NCBI GenBank assembly: GCA_048268005.1
Contig: JBLWWJ010000007.1
Span: forward strand, 78,392-142,391
Reading direction: 5' to 3'
DNA length: 64,000 nt
Source: Ancylomarina sp048268005
GTDB taxonomy: Bacteria; Bacteroidota; Bacteroidia; Bacteroidales; Marinifilaceae
The notes beneath the pieces are model-generated. The model worked only from the letters and a program-made list of their open reading frames with translations. It did not search any database and was not told where the DNA came from. The translations under genes and the position numbers were made by a program. Positions 51,063 to 60,276 of the stretch are shown piece by piece. The stretch's first letter is position 1; each line of letters opens with the position of its first letter.

Positions 51063-51791
51063 ATGAATTTAATTATCGACATAGGAAATACACAAACGAA
51101 ATATGCACTCTTTGCTAAGGAAGAGATGCAAGAATTTTGTGTGTCACATGATCAGGATATAGCTCAGGTTGAATTGTGGCAAGAAAAATACCCCGATTTG
51201 GATGCGGCAATTGTGTCTTCCGTTCAAGGAAAGCCAGACGATTTGTTGAATATTCTGAAACCAAAGTTTTCTAAATTGATCTTTTTCGATCAGAATACAC
51301 CAACAGCCCTGGAGAACCTTTATGAGTCGAAGGAAACACTCGGTTACGATCGTTTAGCTGCCTGCGTGGGAGCTAATTCTCTATATCCGAATGTAAATTT
51401 GCTGGTAATTGATGCAGGGACGGCTATTACTTTTGATTTTGTTAGCAGTGAAAATCAATATCTTGGAGGGACAATTTCACCTGGCTTAAGCATGAGATTT
51501 AAGGCTTTGAATTCATTTACCAAGAAACTCCCCTTACTAGAAAAGTCTGATTCTTTTGATTTAATAGGGAAGAATACAGCACAGGCAATTATATCGGGAG
51601 TTCAAAATAGTCTCTTTTTTGAAACTGACACTTATATCAAGCGGTTAAAGGAAAAACACCCAAAGGCTCGGGTTTTTCTAACAGGAGGAGACGCTGAATT
51701 TATACATTCAAAATTAAAAAGTGATGTTTTGCTGGATAAGGACCTATTGTTAAGTGGATTAAATGCTGTTCTTAATTATAATAATTCCTAA
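51063..51791 (+). CDS. coaX: Type III pantothenate kinase
   Basis: Phosphorylates pantothenate in coenzyme A synthesis. The 242-residue product has the ATP-binding motif IIDIGNTQTKYALF at the N-terminus, GYDRLAACVGA near residue 97 and the second phosphate motif VIDAGTAITFDFV near residue 118, all typical of the CoaX family. It is probably cotranscribed with mfd (7-nt gap). Confidence 0.96.
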   Translation: MNLIIDIGNTQTKYALFAKEEMQEFCVSHDQDIAQVELWQEKYPDLDAAIVSSVQGKPDDLLNILKPKFSKLIFFDQNTPTALENLYESKETLGYDRLAACVGANSLYPNVNLLVIDAGTAITFDFVSSENQYLGGTISPGLSMRFKALNSFTKKLPLLEKSDSFDLIGKNTAQAIISGVQNSLFFETDTYIKRLKEKHPKARVFLTGGDAEFIHSKLKSDVLLDKDLLLSGLNAVLNYNNS

Positions 51792-52019
51792 TATCGAGAT
51801 TATTCCTTAAGGCTTTGCAGCTTATTAATTTATTTATAGTTTTGCACTTGTCAGATTTTTGAGATCTCTAGGTAACCAATTAGATATTCTTTCCGTTAAG
51901 TTTTTTTAACTATTGGATGTCGAAAATGGTATATGCTTTGCCGTGAGATTACTTATATTTAACAACATTATAGTATTTCGTTGACACAAATAACAAACTT
52001 GATTATAAAATATAGTATC

Positions 52020-53351
52020 ATGAAAACTAGACTTACAATCCTAACAGCTGTCTTAATGCTTGCGACGATGTTCGGGGTAAACGCTCAGACCAAAGAGTCG
52101 AAGTATGGAGTAGATAGTGCAAAAACAATTTTGAGTGCCTCTCTTTATGGAGAGATGGTAAAGCAAAAAAATTATAAAGAAGCTCTTCCTGGTTGGAGAT
52201 ATGTCTTTAATAATGCACCTAAATTTCAAAGAGGTACGTATAAGAATGGTGTGAAAATCATGCGTGGGATGTATTATGCTACTAAAGATAAGAAGTATGT
52301 TGATACTTTGATGATGGTTTATGATCAAAGAATCAAGTATTTCGGAACTTACAGGAAATATCCTGAAGGATGGATTCTAGGTCGTAAAGGTGGAGATTTG
52401 TTTACATTCCTGAAAAATGATATTTCTAAAGTTAAAGAAGCCTATAATATCATGCAGAAGTCTATCGCTATGCAAGGTGTAAACTCTGAGGAAGCTGTTG
52501 TAAATAAGACAATGGAAGCTGGTAAAATGCTTGTTATGGCTGGTGAATTAGCTCCAGAGCTATTAATCAACGATTATTTAGCTTTTATGGATCTTTTGAA
52601 AGCTAGAATGGGAAAATATCCAAAGAAAGCTAACAATGTAAAAGGTGCTATTGCTAATGTTGAGAATGATTTCTTTGCTGCTGGTGTAGCTGACTGTGAA
52701 ACTTTAAGTGGTATTTTTACTCCTAAGTTCGAAGCGAATCCTGAGGATATGGTTTTGATCAACAAAATTATGAAGATGTTGAACCGTCAGGAGTGTGAAG
52801 ACGGTGCTTTATATGCAAAAGTAGCTGAGCAAAAATACAATTTAGAGCCTAGTGCTGATGCCGCTCATAACTTAGCTAAGATGTTTATCAAGAAAAAACA
52901 ATTTTCTAAGAGTAAGGAATATCTTGCAAAATCAATTGAATTAGAGGAAGATGCTGAAATTAAAGCTGATTTGCATTTTAAGTTAGGATCTATCGATCTT
53001 ATGCAGCACAAATTGACAGCTGCTAAAAAGAATGCTTTATCTGCTGCTAAGTATAAAGCAAACTGGGGACAGCCTTATTTATTAATTGGTAAGTGTTATG
53101 CTGCAGGAAGTAAAGATTTTCCTGGTAAAGTACATGAAAAGCAAGCTCTATACTGGGCAGCTGTAGATAAGTTTATGAAAGCGAAAAGTGTGGACTCTGA
53201 GTGCGCTGCTGAAGCTAACAAGTTAATTAAAACTTACTCAAAATATTTCCCAAGAAAAGAAGAAGCGTTTATGCAAGGTCTTAAAGAGGGAGAGACATAC
53301 AAGATTGGTTCATGGGTAAATGAAACAACTAAGGTTAGACTAAACGAGTAA
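52020..53351 (+). CDS. Periplasmic TPR-repeat protein
   Basis: The 443-residue product from the ATG at 52020 has a signal peptide (about residues 1-22, ending FGVNAQ) that is spoiled if an earlier in-frame start is used. Helical repeats follow, with TPR-like sequences in the C-terminal half (ADAAHNLAKMFIKKKQFSKSKEYL, split here only for description as about residues 280-345). It is conserved in position between coaX and lptC in many Bacteroidota. The function is unknown, probably an envelope assembly or scaffold role. It is 4 nt upstream of lptC. Confidence 0.85.
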   Translation: MKTRLTILTAVLMLATMFGVNAQTKESKYGVDSAKTILSASLYGEMVKQKNYKEALPGWRYVFNNAPKFQRGTYKNGVKIMRGMYYATKDKKYVDTLMMVYDQRIKYFGTYRKYPEGWILGRKGGDLFTFLKNDISKVKEAYNIMQKSIAMQGVNSEEAVVNKTMEAGKMLVMAGELAPELLINDYLAFMDLLKARMGKYPKKANNVKGAIANVENDFFAAGVADCETLSGIFTPKFEANPEDMVLINKIMKMLNRQECEDGALYAKVAEQKYNLEPSADAAHNLAKMFIKKKQFSKSKEYLAKSIELEEDAEIKADLHFKLGSIDLMQHKLTAAKKNALSAAKYKANWGQPYLLIGKCYAAGSKDFPGKVHEKQALYWAAVDKFMKAKSVDSECAAEANKLIKTYSKYFPRKEEAFMQGLKEGETYKIGSWVNETTKVRLNE

Positions 53352-53355
53352 TACT

Positions 53356-53937
53356 TTGAAAAAGACAATTCAAATAGACCTTATATATAAAAGCATTGTT
53401 GCCCTAATAGGGGCGACAATGCTTTTGTCTTGTGAAAACAATATTAAAGAGGTTGAAAGCATAACAACCAAAGAAACCCGACCAGAAATTTATGGTGAAA
53501 ATGTTGAGTTCATTTTTACTGATTCCACTCGAATTCAATATATGGCTTTTGCTATTGAGTTTATCGAGGTCAATACCGAAGAAGAAGTTTATAAAGAATT
53601 TCCTAAAGGTGGTCAGGTGATTTCTTATAATAAAGATGGCTCTCAAGCCTGGAATATCAAGTCTAATTATGCAAAATTCTTAGACGAAGAAAAGTTATGG
53701 GAACTTCGAAATGATGTTGTTGCTGTTAGTGATGATGGCAAAACAATTAATTCAGAACTCATGTATTGGGATCAGGTAAAGAAAACGATTTATTCTAATC
53801 AATATGTTCGAATCACAGAGGAGGATGGTCAGATGTTGGAGGGAAATAGCTTTACTGCAGACGATAAATTAAATCGAATCCAATTGAATAGGGTTAGTGG
53901 AGAAGTTTTTCTCGAAGACAAGAATTTAAAAAAATAA
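53356..53937 (+). CDS. lptC: LPS export protein LptC (lipoprotein-type)
   Basis: The 193-residue product matches LptC, which bridges the inner-membrane LptBFG transporter and the periplasmic LptA in lipopolysaccharide transport. It has a basic N-terminus, a hydrophobic segment ending in the lipobox MLLSC (Cys at residue 26), then a beta-jellyroll region with typical LptC segments (FEF-like VEFIFTDSTRIQYMA, FPKGGQVISYNKDG, SNYAKFLDEEKLWELRNDV). The start used is TTG at 53356, 4 nt after the TPR gene. An ATG inside the signal sequence (MLLSC) would be too short. Confidence 0.85.
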   Translation: MKKTIQIDLIYKSIVALIGATMLLSCENNIKEVESITTKETRPEIYGENVEFIFTDSTRIQYMAFAIEFIEVNTEEEVYKEFPKGGQVISYNKDGSQAWNIKSNYAKFLDEEKLWELRNDVVAVSDDGKTINSELMYWDQVKKTIYSNQYVRITEEDGQMLEGNSFTADDKLNRIQLNRVSGEVFLEDKNLKK

Positions 53938-53960
53938 GAGCCTCAGATAAGCTTCAGAAA

Positions 53961-53992
53961 ATTACTCCATACAATGTGAGTAATTTTTTTTT
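53961..53992 (+). terminator. Rho-independent terminator of the lptC transcript
   Basis: ATTACTC and GAGTAAT form a perfect 7-bp stem around a 10-nt loop, followed by a run of nine T. Confidence 0.8.
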
Positions 53993-54085
53993 GTCCTTAG
54001 GTTTTTATTTTAAATCAAAATCTCCATCTTTAAATGTACTTTTGAAGGCTTGAAAAAACGAGTACATTAAAGTTTAAATAAAAAG

Positions 54086-54292
54086 ATGAAACAAAAATTA
54101 CCTTACCTTTTAGAAATTATTTGGTTGCTTGTTGCCATTTTTAGTATTCTGTTTGCTTCTATTAGAACCTACAATTTAGGTTTTAAAGAAAATGTCATGT
54201 TGTATGTTGTGGCAATGCTAGCCTGTTTAATGTACGGATCACGTCGATATTTGCGAAAAACACGAGAAGGCATAAATCAAGATAGAAAATAA
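54086..54292 (+). CDS. Small two-helix membrane protein
   Basis: The 68-residue protein has two transmembrane segments (about residues 8-25 and 35-50) and a basic C-terminal tail (SRRYLRKTREGINQDRK). The stop codon shares one base with the start of the CNNM-type transporter gene (AATG), so the two are coupled. The function is unknown. It may be a partner of that transporter. A TACTTTTG -7-like element lies about 42-49 nt upstream. Confidence 0.75.
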   Translation: MKQKLPYLLEIIWLLVAIFSILFASIRTYNLGFKENVMLYVVAMLACLMYGSRRYLRKTREGINQDRK

Positions 54293-55548
54293 TGAACAAC
54301 CTCCTTATTATTCTGGCCATGTTGGCACTATCGGCATTTTTCTCAGGTATGGAAATTGCTTTTGTTGCTGCCAATAAGTTAAGAATGGAACTTGATAAAA
54401 GTAAGAATACTGTCACTTCTCGAATTATTAACATCTTTACGAATCATCCCAGTCATTATATTTCCACCATGTTGGTTGGGAATAATATCGCTTTAGTGAT
54501 TTATGGTATTATGATGGCGAAAATTCTTGAACCAAGGATTGCACTTTGGGTTAATTCTGAGTTGTTGATTATGACCATTCAGACTCTTTTCTCAACGCTT
54601 TTAATTCTTTTTACAGCTGAGTTTTTACCCAAAACACTTTTCAGATTAAACCCCAATTTCTCTCTGAATTTTTTTGCTGTTCCAGTCATGTTTTTTTATG
54701 TCATTTTCTACCCAATTACGGTGGTAACCATGATGTTCTCGAAGAATATAATTAGCCGGGTTTTGAATACTGATATTACGGAAGAGGCGGAATCTCGTGC
54801 CTTTGGTAAAGTTGATTTAGATCATTTGGTTCAGGAAGGGCAGGACGGACAAGTTGTTGAAGAGGATGAACACAATATGAAGCTTTTTAGAAATGCTCTG
54901 GATTTTTCTAATGTAAAACTTCGTGAATGTTTTGTGCCTAGAACGGAAATTGAAGCCATGGAAATTGGTGGGGAAATTAATGAGTTGACGCAACGCTTTA
55001 TCGAAACGGGTTATTCACGTATCATGATTTATAAAGAATCAATTGATAATATCATTGGATATGTCCATTCCTCTGTCTTATTTAGAAATCCTCAGAGTAT
55101 AAAAGCAGCTTTAAGTCGAGTCATAATTGTTCCTGAAACAATGGCAGCTCATAAGCTACTGAATCTTTTTACTCGTGAACAAAAAAGTGTAGCGGTTGTG
55201 GTAGACGAATTTGGGGGTACCTCAGGTATGGTGACCATTGAGGACATTATGGAGGAGATTTTTGGTGAGATTGAAGATGAACATGATAATATTGATTTAG
55301 TTGAAGAGCAGTTAAGTGAAACGGAGTTTATTTTCTCGGGAAGAATAGAGATTGATTATCTCAATGATAAGTACAAATTTGATATCCCTGAATCAGATGA
55401 CTTTGAAACCTTAAATGGTTTTATCATTTTCAATCATGAAAGTATTCCAAGTATCAATGAAATAATCAGAATTGATGGGTTCAAAATTCAAATCATTGAA
55501 GTTTCCAACACACGTATTGATAAAGTGAAACTTACTCTTATTTCATAA
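54292..55548 (+). CDS. CNNM/CorC-type transporter with CBS domains (GldE-like)
   Basis: The 418-residue product has an N-terminal DUF21/CNNM membrane domain of about four hydrophobic segments (residues 1-150). A CBS pair follows at about 200-325 (CFVPRTEIEAMEI, VVDEFGGTSGMVTIEDIMEEIFGEI), then the C-terminal CorC/HlyC domain (FSGRIEIDYLNDKY ... ETLNGFI). The family is proposed to export Mg2+ or Co2+. In gliding Bacteroidota a homologue is called GldE, but no other gliding genes are here, so that role is not claimed. Confidence 0.9.
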   Translation: MNNLLIILAMLALSAFFSGMEIAFVAANKLRMELDKSKNTVTSRIINIFTNHPSHYISTMLVGNNIALVIYGIMMAKILEPRIALWVNSELLIMTIQTLFSTLLILFTAEFLPKTLFRLNPNFSLNFFAVPVMFFYVIFYPITVVTMMFSKNIISRVLNTDITEEAESRAFGKVDLDHLVQEGQDGQVVEEDEHNMKLFRNALDFSNVKLRECFVPRTEIEAMEIGGEINELTQRFIETGYSRIMIYKESIDNIIGYVHSSVLFRNPQSIKAALSRVIIVPETMAAHKLLNLFTREQKSVAVVVDEFGGTSGMVTIEDIMEEIFGEIEDEHDNIDLVEEQLSETEFIFSGRIEIDYLNDKYKFDIPESDDFETLNGFIIFNHESIPSINEIIRIDGFKIQIIEVSNTRIDKVKLTLIS

Positions 55549-55755
55549 GTGCACATTTTTTTTGCCTATATTTTGATTTCAAACTTTAAAATTATGCTGA
55601 TAATATTCTATATGTTGTCATAATGTTTAGGTTGAATTTGAATTTTCGTATTCATTATTAGTCTAATACCGCTAAATTTTCCCGTCTTATTTACTAATAG
55701 TTAATTGGTTCGATATTTATCGATAAAAAGCCTAAAAGCTCTTAGTGTAAAAGCC

Positions 55756-55784
55756 TTGTTCTTGTTCATTTTTTTGTATATTCG
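55756..55784 (+). promoter_or_regulatory. Candidate promoter of the ppiD-like gene
   Basis: TTG at 55756-55758, an 18-nt spacer and TATATTCG at 55777-55784 (one mismatch to TAnnTTTG) lie about 33 nt upstream of the start codon. Confidence 0.4.
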
Positions 55785-55817
55785 TAGCCTATTTTAAGAA
55801 TAATTAAATCTTTTTAG

Positions 55818-57941
55818 ATGGCAACATTACAGAAAATAAGAAACCGCGGAGTTTTTATAGGAATTATTATTGGTGGAGCCTTGTTGGCATTTATAGCCGG
55901 TGATGCCTTAAAATCGGGTGGTTCTCTTTTGACAAACTCACGAAACGAGATGGCTGAAATTGCAGGGGAATCTGTAAATATCCGTGATTTCCAAAACAGA
56001 TTCAACCATAACCTTGAAGTGACCAAATTAATGAGTGGGCAGAACTCAATTCCTTCTGACCAAATGGATAAGATTAGAGAGCAAGTTTGGCAACAAATGG
56101 TTCAAGAAATCGTGATGAATCGTGAGTACGATGAGTTAGGAATTAGCTTAACTTCTCAGGAATTATGGGATATGGTTAGTGGTAATAATATTGACCCTAC
56201 TATTCGTCAGTTATTTACAGGAGAAGATGGACAATTTGATAAAGATAATGTTGTTAGAACACTTAAGCAATTGATCGCAGCTCCGGACGGAACACCACAA
56301 AAAGCATACTGGTTGAATATCGAAGAGCAACTTATTGCACAAAGAACATTGGCCAAGTATAATACTCTAATCGCTAAAGGTCTTTATATACCTACTGCTT
56401 ATGCTAAAAATATGGCAGGTAATGGTTCTAAGAAAGTAAGCTTCGATTATGTGGTTAAAAATTACAATTCAATTTCAGATTCGACAGTTACTGTAACTGC
56501 TGAAGAAATTAAAGCGTATTATAACGATAATAAAGAGCTTTTTAAACAAGGTGAGTCAAGAAAAATCGACTACGTTCCATTTAGTATTGAGCCATCAACT
56601 GATGATTTCAAATATACTGAGAAGTGGATTGCTGATATGAAAGCAGATTTTACTGCTGAAGCAAACGTTGCTCAATTCTTAGAGTTAAATTCAGATTCAA
56701 AACTCAATACTTATTATTTTGCTAAGGGTGAAAACACAAATAAGGAACTTGATGCTTTCATGTTTGACGGTAAGAAAGGTGATGTTTTCGGTCCTTATGA
56801 TGAAAATGATGCTTATAAATTAGCTAAGATTTCAGATGTTAAGATGATGGCTGATTCTGTAAAAGCTCGTCATATCTTAATTCGTCCGGTTAATGGTGAT
56901 TTCAAGGCTGCTGAAGCTAAGGCTGACAGTTTGAAGCAATTATTAAATAAGGGAGCTAAGTTTGCTGAATTGGCAAAGACTAATTCTGATGACCAAGGTT
57001 CTGCCGTTAATGGTGGTGATCTAGGTTGGTTTACTCAAGGTCGTATGGTCCCTGAGTTTAACGATGCTGCCTTTTCTTCTAAGAAAAATGAAGTGAAGAT
57101 TGTAACAACTCAATTCGGAGCTCATCTTATTCAGGTTGTTAAATTAAGTAAGGCCGTTAAAAAAGTACAAGTTGCTGTTCTTGACCGTAAGGTTGAAGCG
57201 AGTCAGAAAACATTCCAGGCTGCTTATGCTGCAGCTCGTAAATTTGCTGGAGAGAATCAAGATAGAGCTTCTTTCTTTAAGGCAATTTCTGAGCAGAATT
57301 TAACTCGTCGTGTTGCAAATCTTAAAAAGGATACCAAATTGATTCCTGGTCTTGAGAGTTCTAGAGAATTAGTTCGCGTAGCATATAATACAGATAATAC
57401 AGAGTCTGTTCTTTTGAACAACGATAATTCTGCAGTATTTGAATTTGGTGATAAGTTTGTTGTTGCTATTCTTTCAGATATTAAGGAAGAAGGATACGCT
57501 TCTGTAAATACAGTTCAGCCAACTATCGAAAGAGAAGTTAGAAAGAATAAGAAAGCTGATATGATGATTGCTTCTATGGCTAAAAATTCGAAAGGTGCCC
57601 AGTCTTTATTGTCTGTTGCTCAAAAAGAAAATTTAGAGGTTAAAAATGTAGCTGATGTTTCATTCCAGTCATTCCAGATTCCTGGTGCCGGTATCGAGCC
57701 AAACGTAATTGCTAATGCTAGTAATATTGCAAAAGGTAAGATTTCAGCTCCTATCAAAGGTAATCAAGGTGTTTATATGATTCTTGTAAATGAAGTGAAA
57801 GAAGACGCTTTAACTGAAGAAGCTATCGAAGTATTCAAATCACGTATGAATCAGAATTACCAATATCGCACAAACTATCAGTCAATGCAAGTTCTAAGAG
57901 AGAATGCTGATATCGATGATAAGCGTTACAAATTCTATTAA
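55818..57941 (+). CDS. ppiD: PpiD-like periplasmic peptidyl-prolyl isomerase / chaperone
   Basis: The 707-residue product has a short cytoplasmic basic start, one transmembrane anchor (about residues 12-32), a SurA/PpiD-type N-terminal chaperone region and a parvulin domain at about residues 350-450. That domain is recognised by KARHILIRPV, AKFAELAKTNSDDQGSAVNGGDLGWF and EFNDAAFSSKKNEV ... TQFGAHLIQV. A C-terminal helical chaperone domain follows. It is expected to help fold outer-membrane proteins. The isolated transcript has its own promoter and terminator. Confidence 0.92.
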   Translation: MATLQKIRNRGVFIGIIIGGALLAFIAGDALKSGGSLLTNSRNEMAEIAGESVNIRDFQNRFNHNLEVTKLMSGQNSIPSDQMDKIREQVWQQMVQEIVMNREYDELGISLTSQELWDMVSGNNIDPTIRQLFTGEDGQFDKDNVVRTLKQLIAAPDGTPQKAYWLNIEEQLIAQRTLAKYNTLIAKGLYIPTAYAKNMAGNGSKKVSFDYVVKNYNSISDSTVTVTAEEIKAYYNDNKELFKQGESRKIDYVPFSIEPSTDDFKYTEKWIADMKADFTAEANVAQFLELNSDSKLNTYYFAKGENTNKELDAFMFDGKKGDVFGPYDENDAYKLAKISDVKMMADSVKARHILIRPVNGDFKAAEAKADSLKQLLNKGAKFAELAKTNSDDQGSAVNGGDLGWFTQGRMVPEFNDAAFSSKKNEVKIVTTQFGAHLIQVVKLSKAVKKVQVAVLDRKVEASQKTFQAAYAAARKFAGENQDRASFFKAISEQNLTRRVANLKKDTKLIPGLESSRELVRVAYNTDNTESVLLNNDNSAVFEFGDKFVVAILSDIKEEGYASVNTVQPTIEREVRKNKKADMMIASMAKNSKGAQSLLSVAQKENLEVKNVADVSFQSFQIPGAGIEPNVIANASNIAKGKISAPIKGNQGVYMILVNEVKEDALTEEAIEVFKSRMNQNYQYRTNYQSMQVLRENADIDDKRYKFY

Positions 57942-57990
57942 TAGAAGAAGTTGTCATTAGGGGATCAACCCTTTTGTCTAGTATATTTAG

Positions 57991-58020
57991 AGCGAGATAG
58001 GAAACTATCTCGCTTTTTTT
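57991..58020 (+). terminator. Rho-independent terminator of the ppiD-like gene
   Basis: AGCGAGATAG and CTATCTCGCT form a perfect 10-bp stem with a GAAA tetraloop, followed by a run of T. Confidence 0.92.
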
Positions 58021-58055
58021 ATCACAAGACCAGTTGTGTAGAGCATATTGATTAA

Positions 58056-58087
58056 TTGAAAAATATCCTATTGGTTTGTTACTTTTG
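58056..58087 (+). promoter_or_regulatory. Candidate promoter of the cupin gene
   Basis: TTG at 58056-58058, a 21-nt spacer and TACTTTTG at 58080-58087 match the Bacteroidota consensus fully. The leader would be about 65 nt. Confidence 0.55.
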
Positions 58088-58158
58088 TACTGTTATTGTA
58101 AGGTGTTATTTCGTTTTAAAACATCTGTATTATTAAGTTCTTATTAAATCGTGATACG

Positions 58159-58524
58159 ATGAACCTTAAAGATTGTTTGAATAATATAAACGAATATTTT
58201 TCACCAAAAGTCATTGGTGAAGTCAATGATGTCTATGTGAAAATTGCTAAGATTAAAGGCGACAAAGTGCCCTGGCATAATCACGCTAATGAAGATGAAC
58301 TCTTTTATGTCATTGACGGAACACTTTTGATGGAGATCGAAGGAGAAGATAGTTTTAATATGAATACAGGGGATATCTATATTATTAAAAGAGGTATCAA
58401 CCATCGTATTTCTTCAATTGATGAATGCCAGATAATGCTGATTGAGAATAAAGCTACCGCGCATACTGGAGATGTTGTTTCAGAGATAACAAAACCAATT
58501 AGTCAGCAGTTGAAATCAAAATAA
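58159..58524 (+). CDS. Single-domain cupin protein
   Basis: The 121-residue product is a small cupin beta-barrel. Motif 1 is VPWHNHANEDELFYVIDGTLLME (about residues 37-59, with His-40, His-42, Glu-46 as metal-ligand candidates) and motif 2 is NTGDIYIIKRGINHRI with a further His. Such proteins can be metal-binding enzymes or sensors. The substrate is not predictable. An 8-bp hairpin (58537-58564) separates it from the PhnA-type gene. Confidence 0.9.
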   Translation: MNLKDCLNNINEYFSPKVIGEVNDVYVKIAKIKGDKVPWHNHANEDELFYVIDGTLLMEIEGEDSFNMNTGDIYIIKRGINHRISSIDECQIMLIENKATAHTGDVVSEITKPISQQLKSK

Positions 58525-58536
58525 ATTTGAGAATAA

Positions 58537-58564
58537 TATGCTATTTCTACCATGAGATAGCATA
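58537..58564 (+). other. Hairpin between cupin and PhnA-type genes
   Basis: TATGCTAT and ATAGCATA form a perfect 8-bp inverted repeat around a 12-nt loop, with no T-run after it. It lies 30 nt upstream of the next start codon and may affect that gene's translation or transcript stability. Confidence 0.4.
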
Positions 58565-58593
58565 ATGGAATAGTAAAAATTAACAATTAGAAT

Positions 58594-59172
58594 ATGAGTG
58601 TTTTAAAGGAATTACAAGCAAGAAGTGGTTCGGTATGCGAACTTTGTGGTGCGACCGATAATTTAAATGTATATGAAGTGCCACCTGCTGCAAAAGAAGG
58701 GAGTGATAAGTGTTTATTGCTTTGTTCAACTTGTTCTGAGCAATTGGAAAATTCTGATAAAGTAGATGTTAATCATTGGAGATGTCTGAACGATAGTATG
58801 TGGAGTGAGGTATCAGCGGTACAGGTAATGGCTTGGCGTATGTTGAATAGACTTAAGAGCGAAGGATGGCCTCAGGATTTGCTTGATATGCTTTATTTAG
58901 ATGAAGATACGATGGCATGGGCTCAAGCGACAGGTGAAGGAGAAGATGATGAAGATAAAGTTGTCCACAAAGATAGTAATGGTGCTACGCTTGCATCGGG
59001 AGATTCTGTTGTTTTGATTAAGGATCTAAATGTGAAAGGTGGCGGGTTTACTGCAAAGCGCGGAACTCACGTTCGTAACATTTCATTGGTTCATGATAAT
59101 GCTGAACAAATTGAAGGACGCGTAAGTGGACAAATGATCGTTATTCTAACTCAGTACGTGAAAAAGTCTTAA
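58594..59172 (+). CDS. yjdM: PhnA/YjdM-type zinc-ribbon protein
   Basis: The 192-residue product has an N-terminal zinc ribbon (CELCGA ... CSTCSE, residues about 15-50), a helical linker with an acidic patch (GEGEDDEDK) and a C-terminal SH3-like PhnA domain (DSNGATLASGDSVVLIKDLNVKG ... KRGTHVRNISLV). Although historically named for phosphonates, the family's role is not established and it is not a phosphonoacetate hydrolase. The C-terminal domain is intact. A terminator follows. Confidence 0.9.
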   Translation: MSVLKELQARSGSVCELCGATDNLNVYEVPPAAKEGSDKCLLLCSTCSEQLENSDKVDVNHWRCLNDSMWSEVSAVQVMAWRMLNRLKSEGWPQDLLDMLYLDEDTMAWAQATGEGEDDEDKVVHKDSNGATLASGDSVVLIKDLNVKGGGFTAKRGTHVRNISLVHDNAEQIEGRVSGQMIVILTQYVKKS

Positions 59173-59198
59173 GAATTTTCGACTACAAATGTATTTTA

Positions 59199-59228
59199 AG
59201 CGAGACGGTAAGCCGACTCGCTTTTTTT
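59199..59228 (+). terminator. Rho-independent terminator of the PhnA-type gene
   Basis: AGCGAGACGG pairs with CCGACTCGCT (6 + 3 bp with one A-A mismatch) around TAAG, followed by seven T. Confidence 0.85.
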
Positions 59229-59452
59229 ATTTATTCTATTTCGAGGATTTAGATCTTGGTGTATCGAATTTCAATGTCAGATTAATTCGTTTGGGATGTT
59301 GGATGAAAGCTGGATTTCTGTGACTTATAATTTTTTACTTTGATAATAATGAGTATTTTACTTTTTAAGATGTTTTAATAGCAATAACGTAAATTTAAAT
59401 TTTGCATCAATCTAGTTAACTGGAGTGAATGATAAGTAAAACCAAGTAATAG

Positions 59453-60169
59453 ATGAATAAGATTATTTTCATATTTATTTTAAATCTAATTGTCCTTCTG
59501 TCTTTTGGGCAAAAAGCAGAGCTTGATACGATCTCGAAAAGAGAAGGTCATATTTCAGCTACTATAAAGTATGGAAATTTAATTATACAAACGATTCCTT
59601 CCGACGTACTGGTGGGAATACCTAAGCTTGGTATAAATGAAGAGAAAAATCAAGATTCATTAATTTTGGAAGAGGTTTATGCAGGTGTTTATGAACTTTC
59701 TTTTAGTATTAATAATTCCAAATTCAAGTGTTTTGTTGAGGTGATAGAAAAAGAAACCGTGCATGTGTTAGTGAATGTGAAAGAGAAAAGATTTGAAACG
59801 AATCGAATTGATTACGATCTTCAATCGACAGAAATTGATCCAGTTGATCTAAGTCAGACCTATATTATGGTTGAGGAAATGCCTGAATTCCCAGGTGGCG
59901 TTATAGCTCTTCGCAAATGGATTAAATCAAATGTTAAATATCCGGAGAGTGCAAGAAGAGAAAAAATCACGGGAAGAGTTTATATTGGCTTTGTTATAAA
60001 CAGAGAAGGTCAAGTTGAGGATTGTAAAGTTCTAAGATCGATTGATCCTGCTCTTGATCGGGAAGCTCTTAATGTTATTAAAAGCATGCCCCGTTGGAAG
60101 CCTGGAAAACAGAGAGGTGAATCTGTGAAGGTTTCTTACACATTTCCGATCAACTTTTATCTTCATTGA
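59453..60169 (+). CDS. Secreted protein with TonB C-terminal domain
   Basis: The 238-residue product has a signal peptide (about residues 1-19, ending LLSFGQ). A middle beta-rich region of about 110 residues has no recognised family. The C-terminal TonB-like domain starts at EMPEFPGGVIALRKWIK, has the YPESARREKITGRVYIGFV core and ends MPRWKPGKQRGESVKV. It lacks the proline-rich stalk and transmembrane anchor of true TonB, so it is not a TonB energy transducer. Such domains occur in many secreted Bacteroidota proteins. Confidence 0.85.
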   Translation: MNKIIFIFILNLIVLLSFGQKAELDTISKREGHISATIKYGNLIIQTIPSDVLVGIPKLGINEEKNQDSLILEEVYAGVYELSFSINNSKFKCFVEVIEKETVHVLVNVKEKRFETNRIDYDLQSTEIDPVDLSQTYIMVEEMPEFPGGVIALRKWIKSNVKYPESARREKITGRVYIGFVINREGQVEDCKVLRSIDPALDREALNVIKSMPRWKPGKQRGESVKVSYTFPINFYLH

Positions 60170-60219
60170 TCGTGTGGTGTGTTATCTACTGGCTTAATAG
60201 TAAAAGTGATTGTAATATA

Positions 60220-60250
60220 AAAGCCGCAAACATCAGTTGTTTGCGGCTTT
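60220..60250. terminator. Bidirectional terminator between convergent genes
   Basis: AAAGCCGCAAACA and TGTTTGCGGCTTT form a perfect 13-bp stem with a 5-nt loop. T-runs are possible on both sides (TTTTGTTTT on plus, TTTTATATT on minus). It lies between the TonB-domain gene (plus) and the tricorn-like protease gene (minus). Confidence 0.9.
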
Positions 60251-60276
60251 TGTTTTATAATTGAAACTAGAATGAT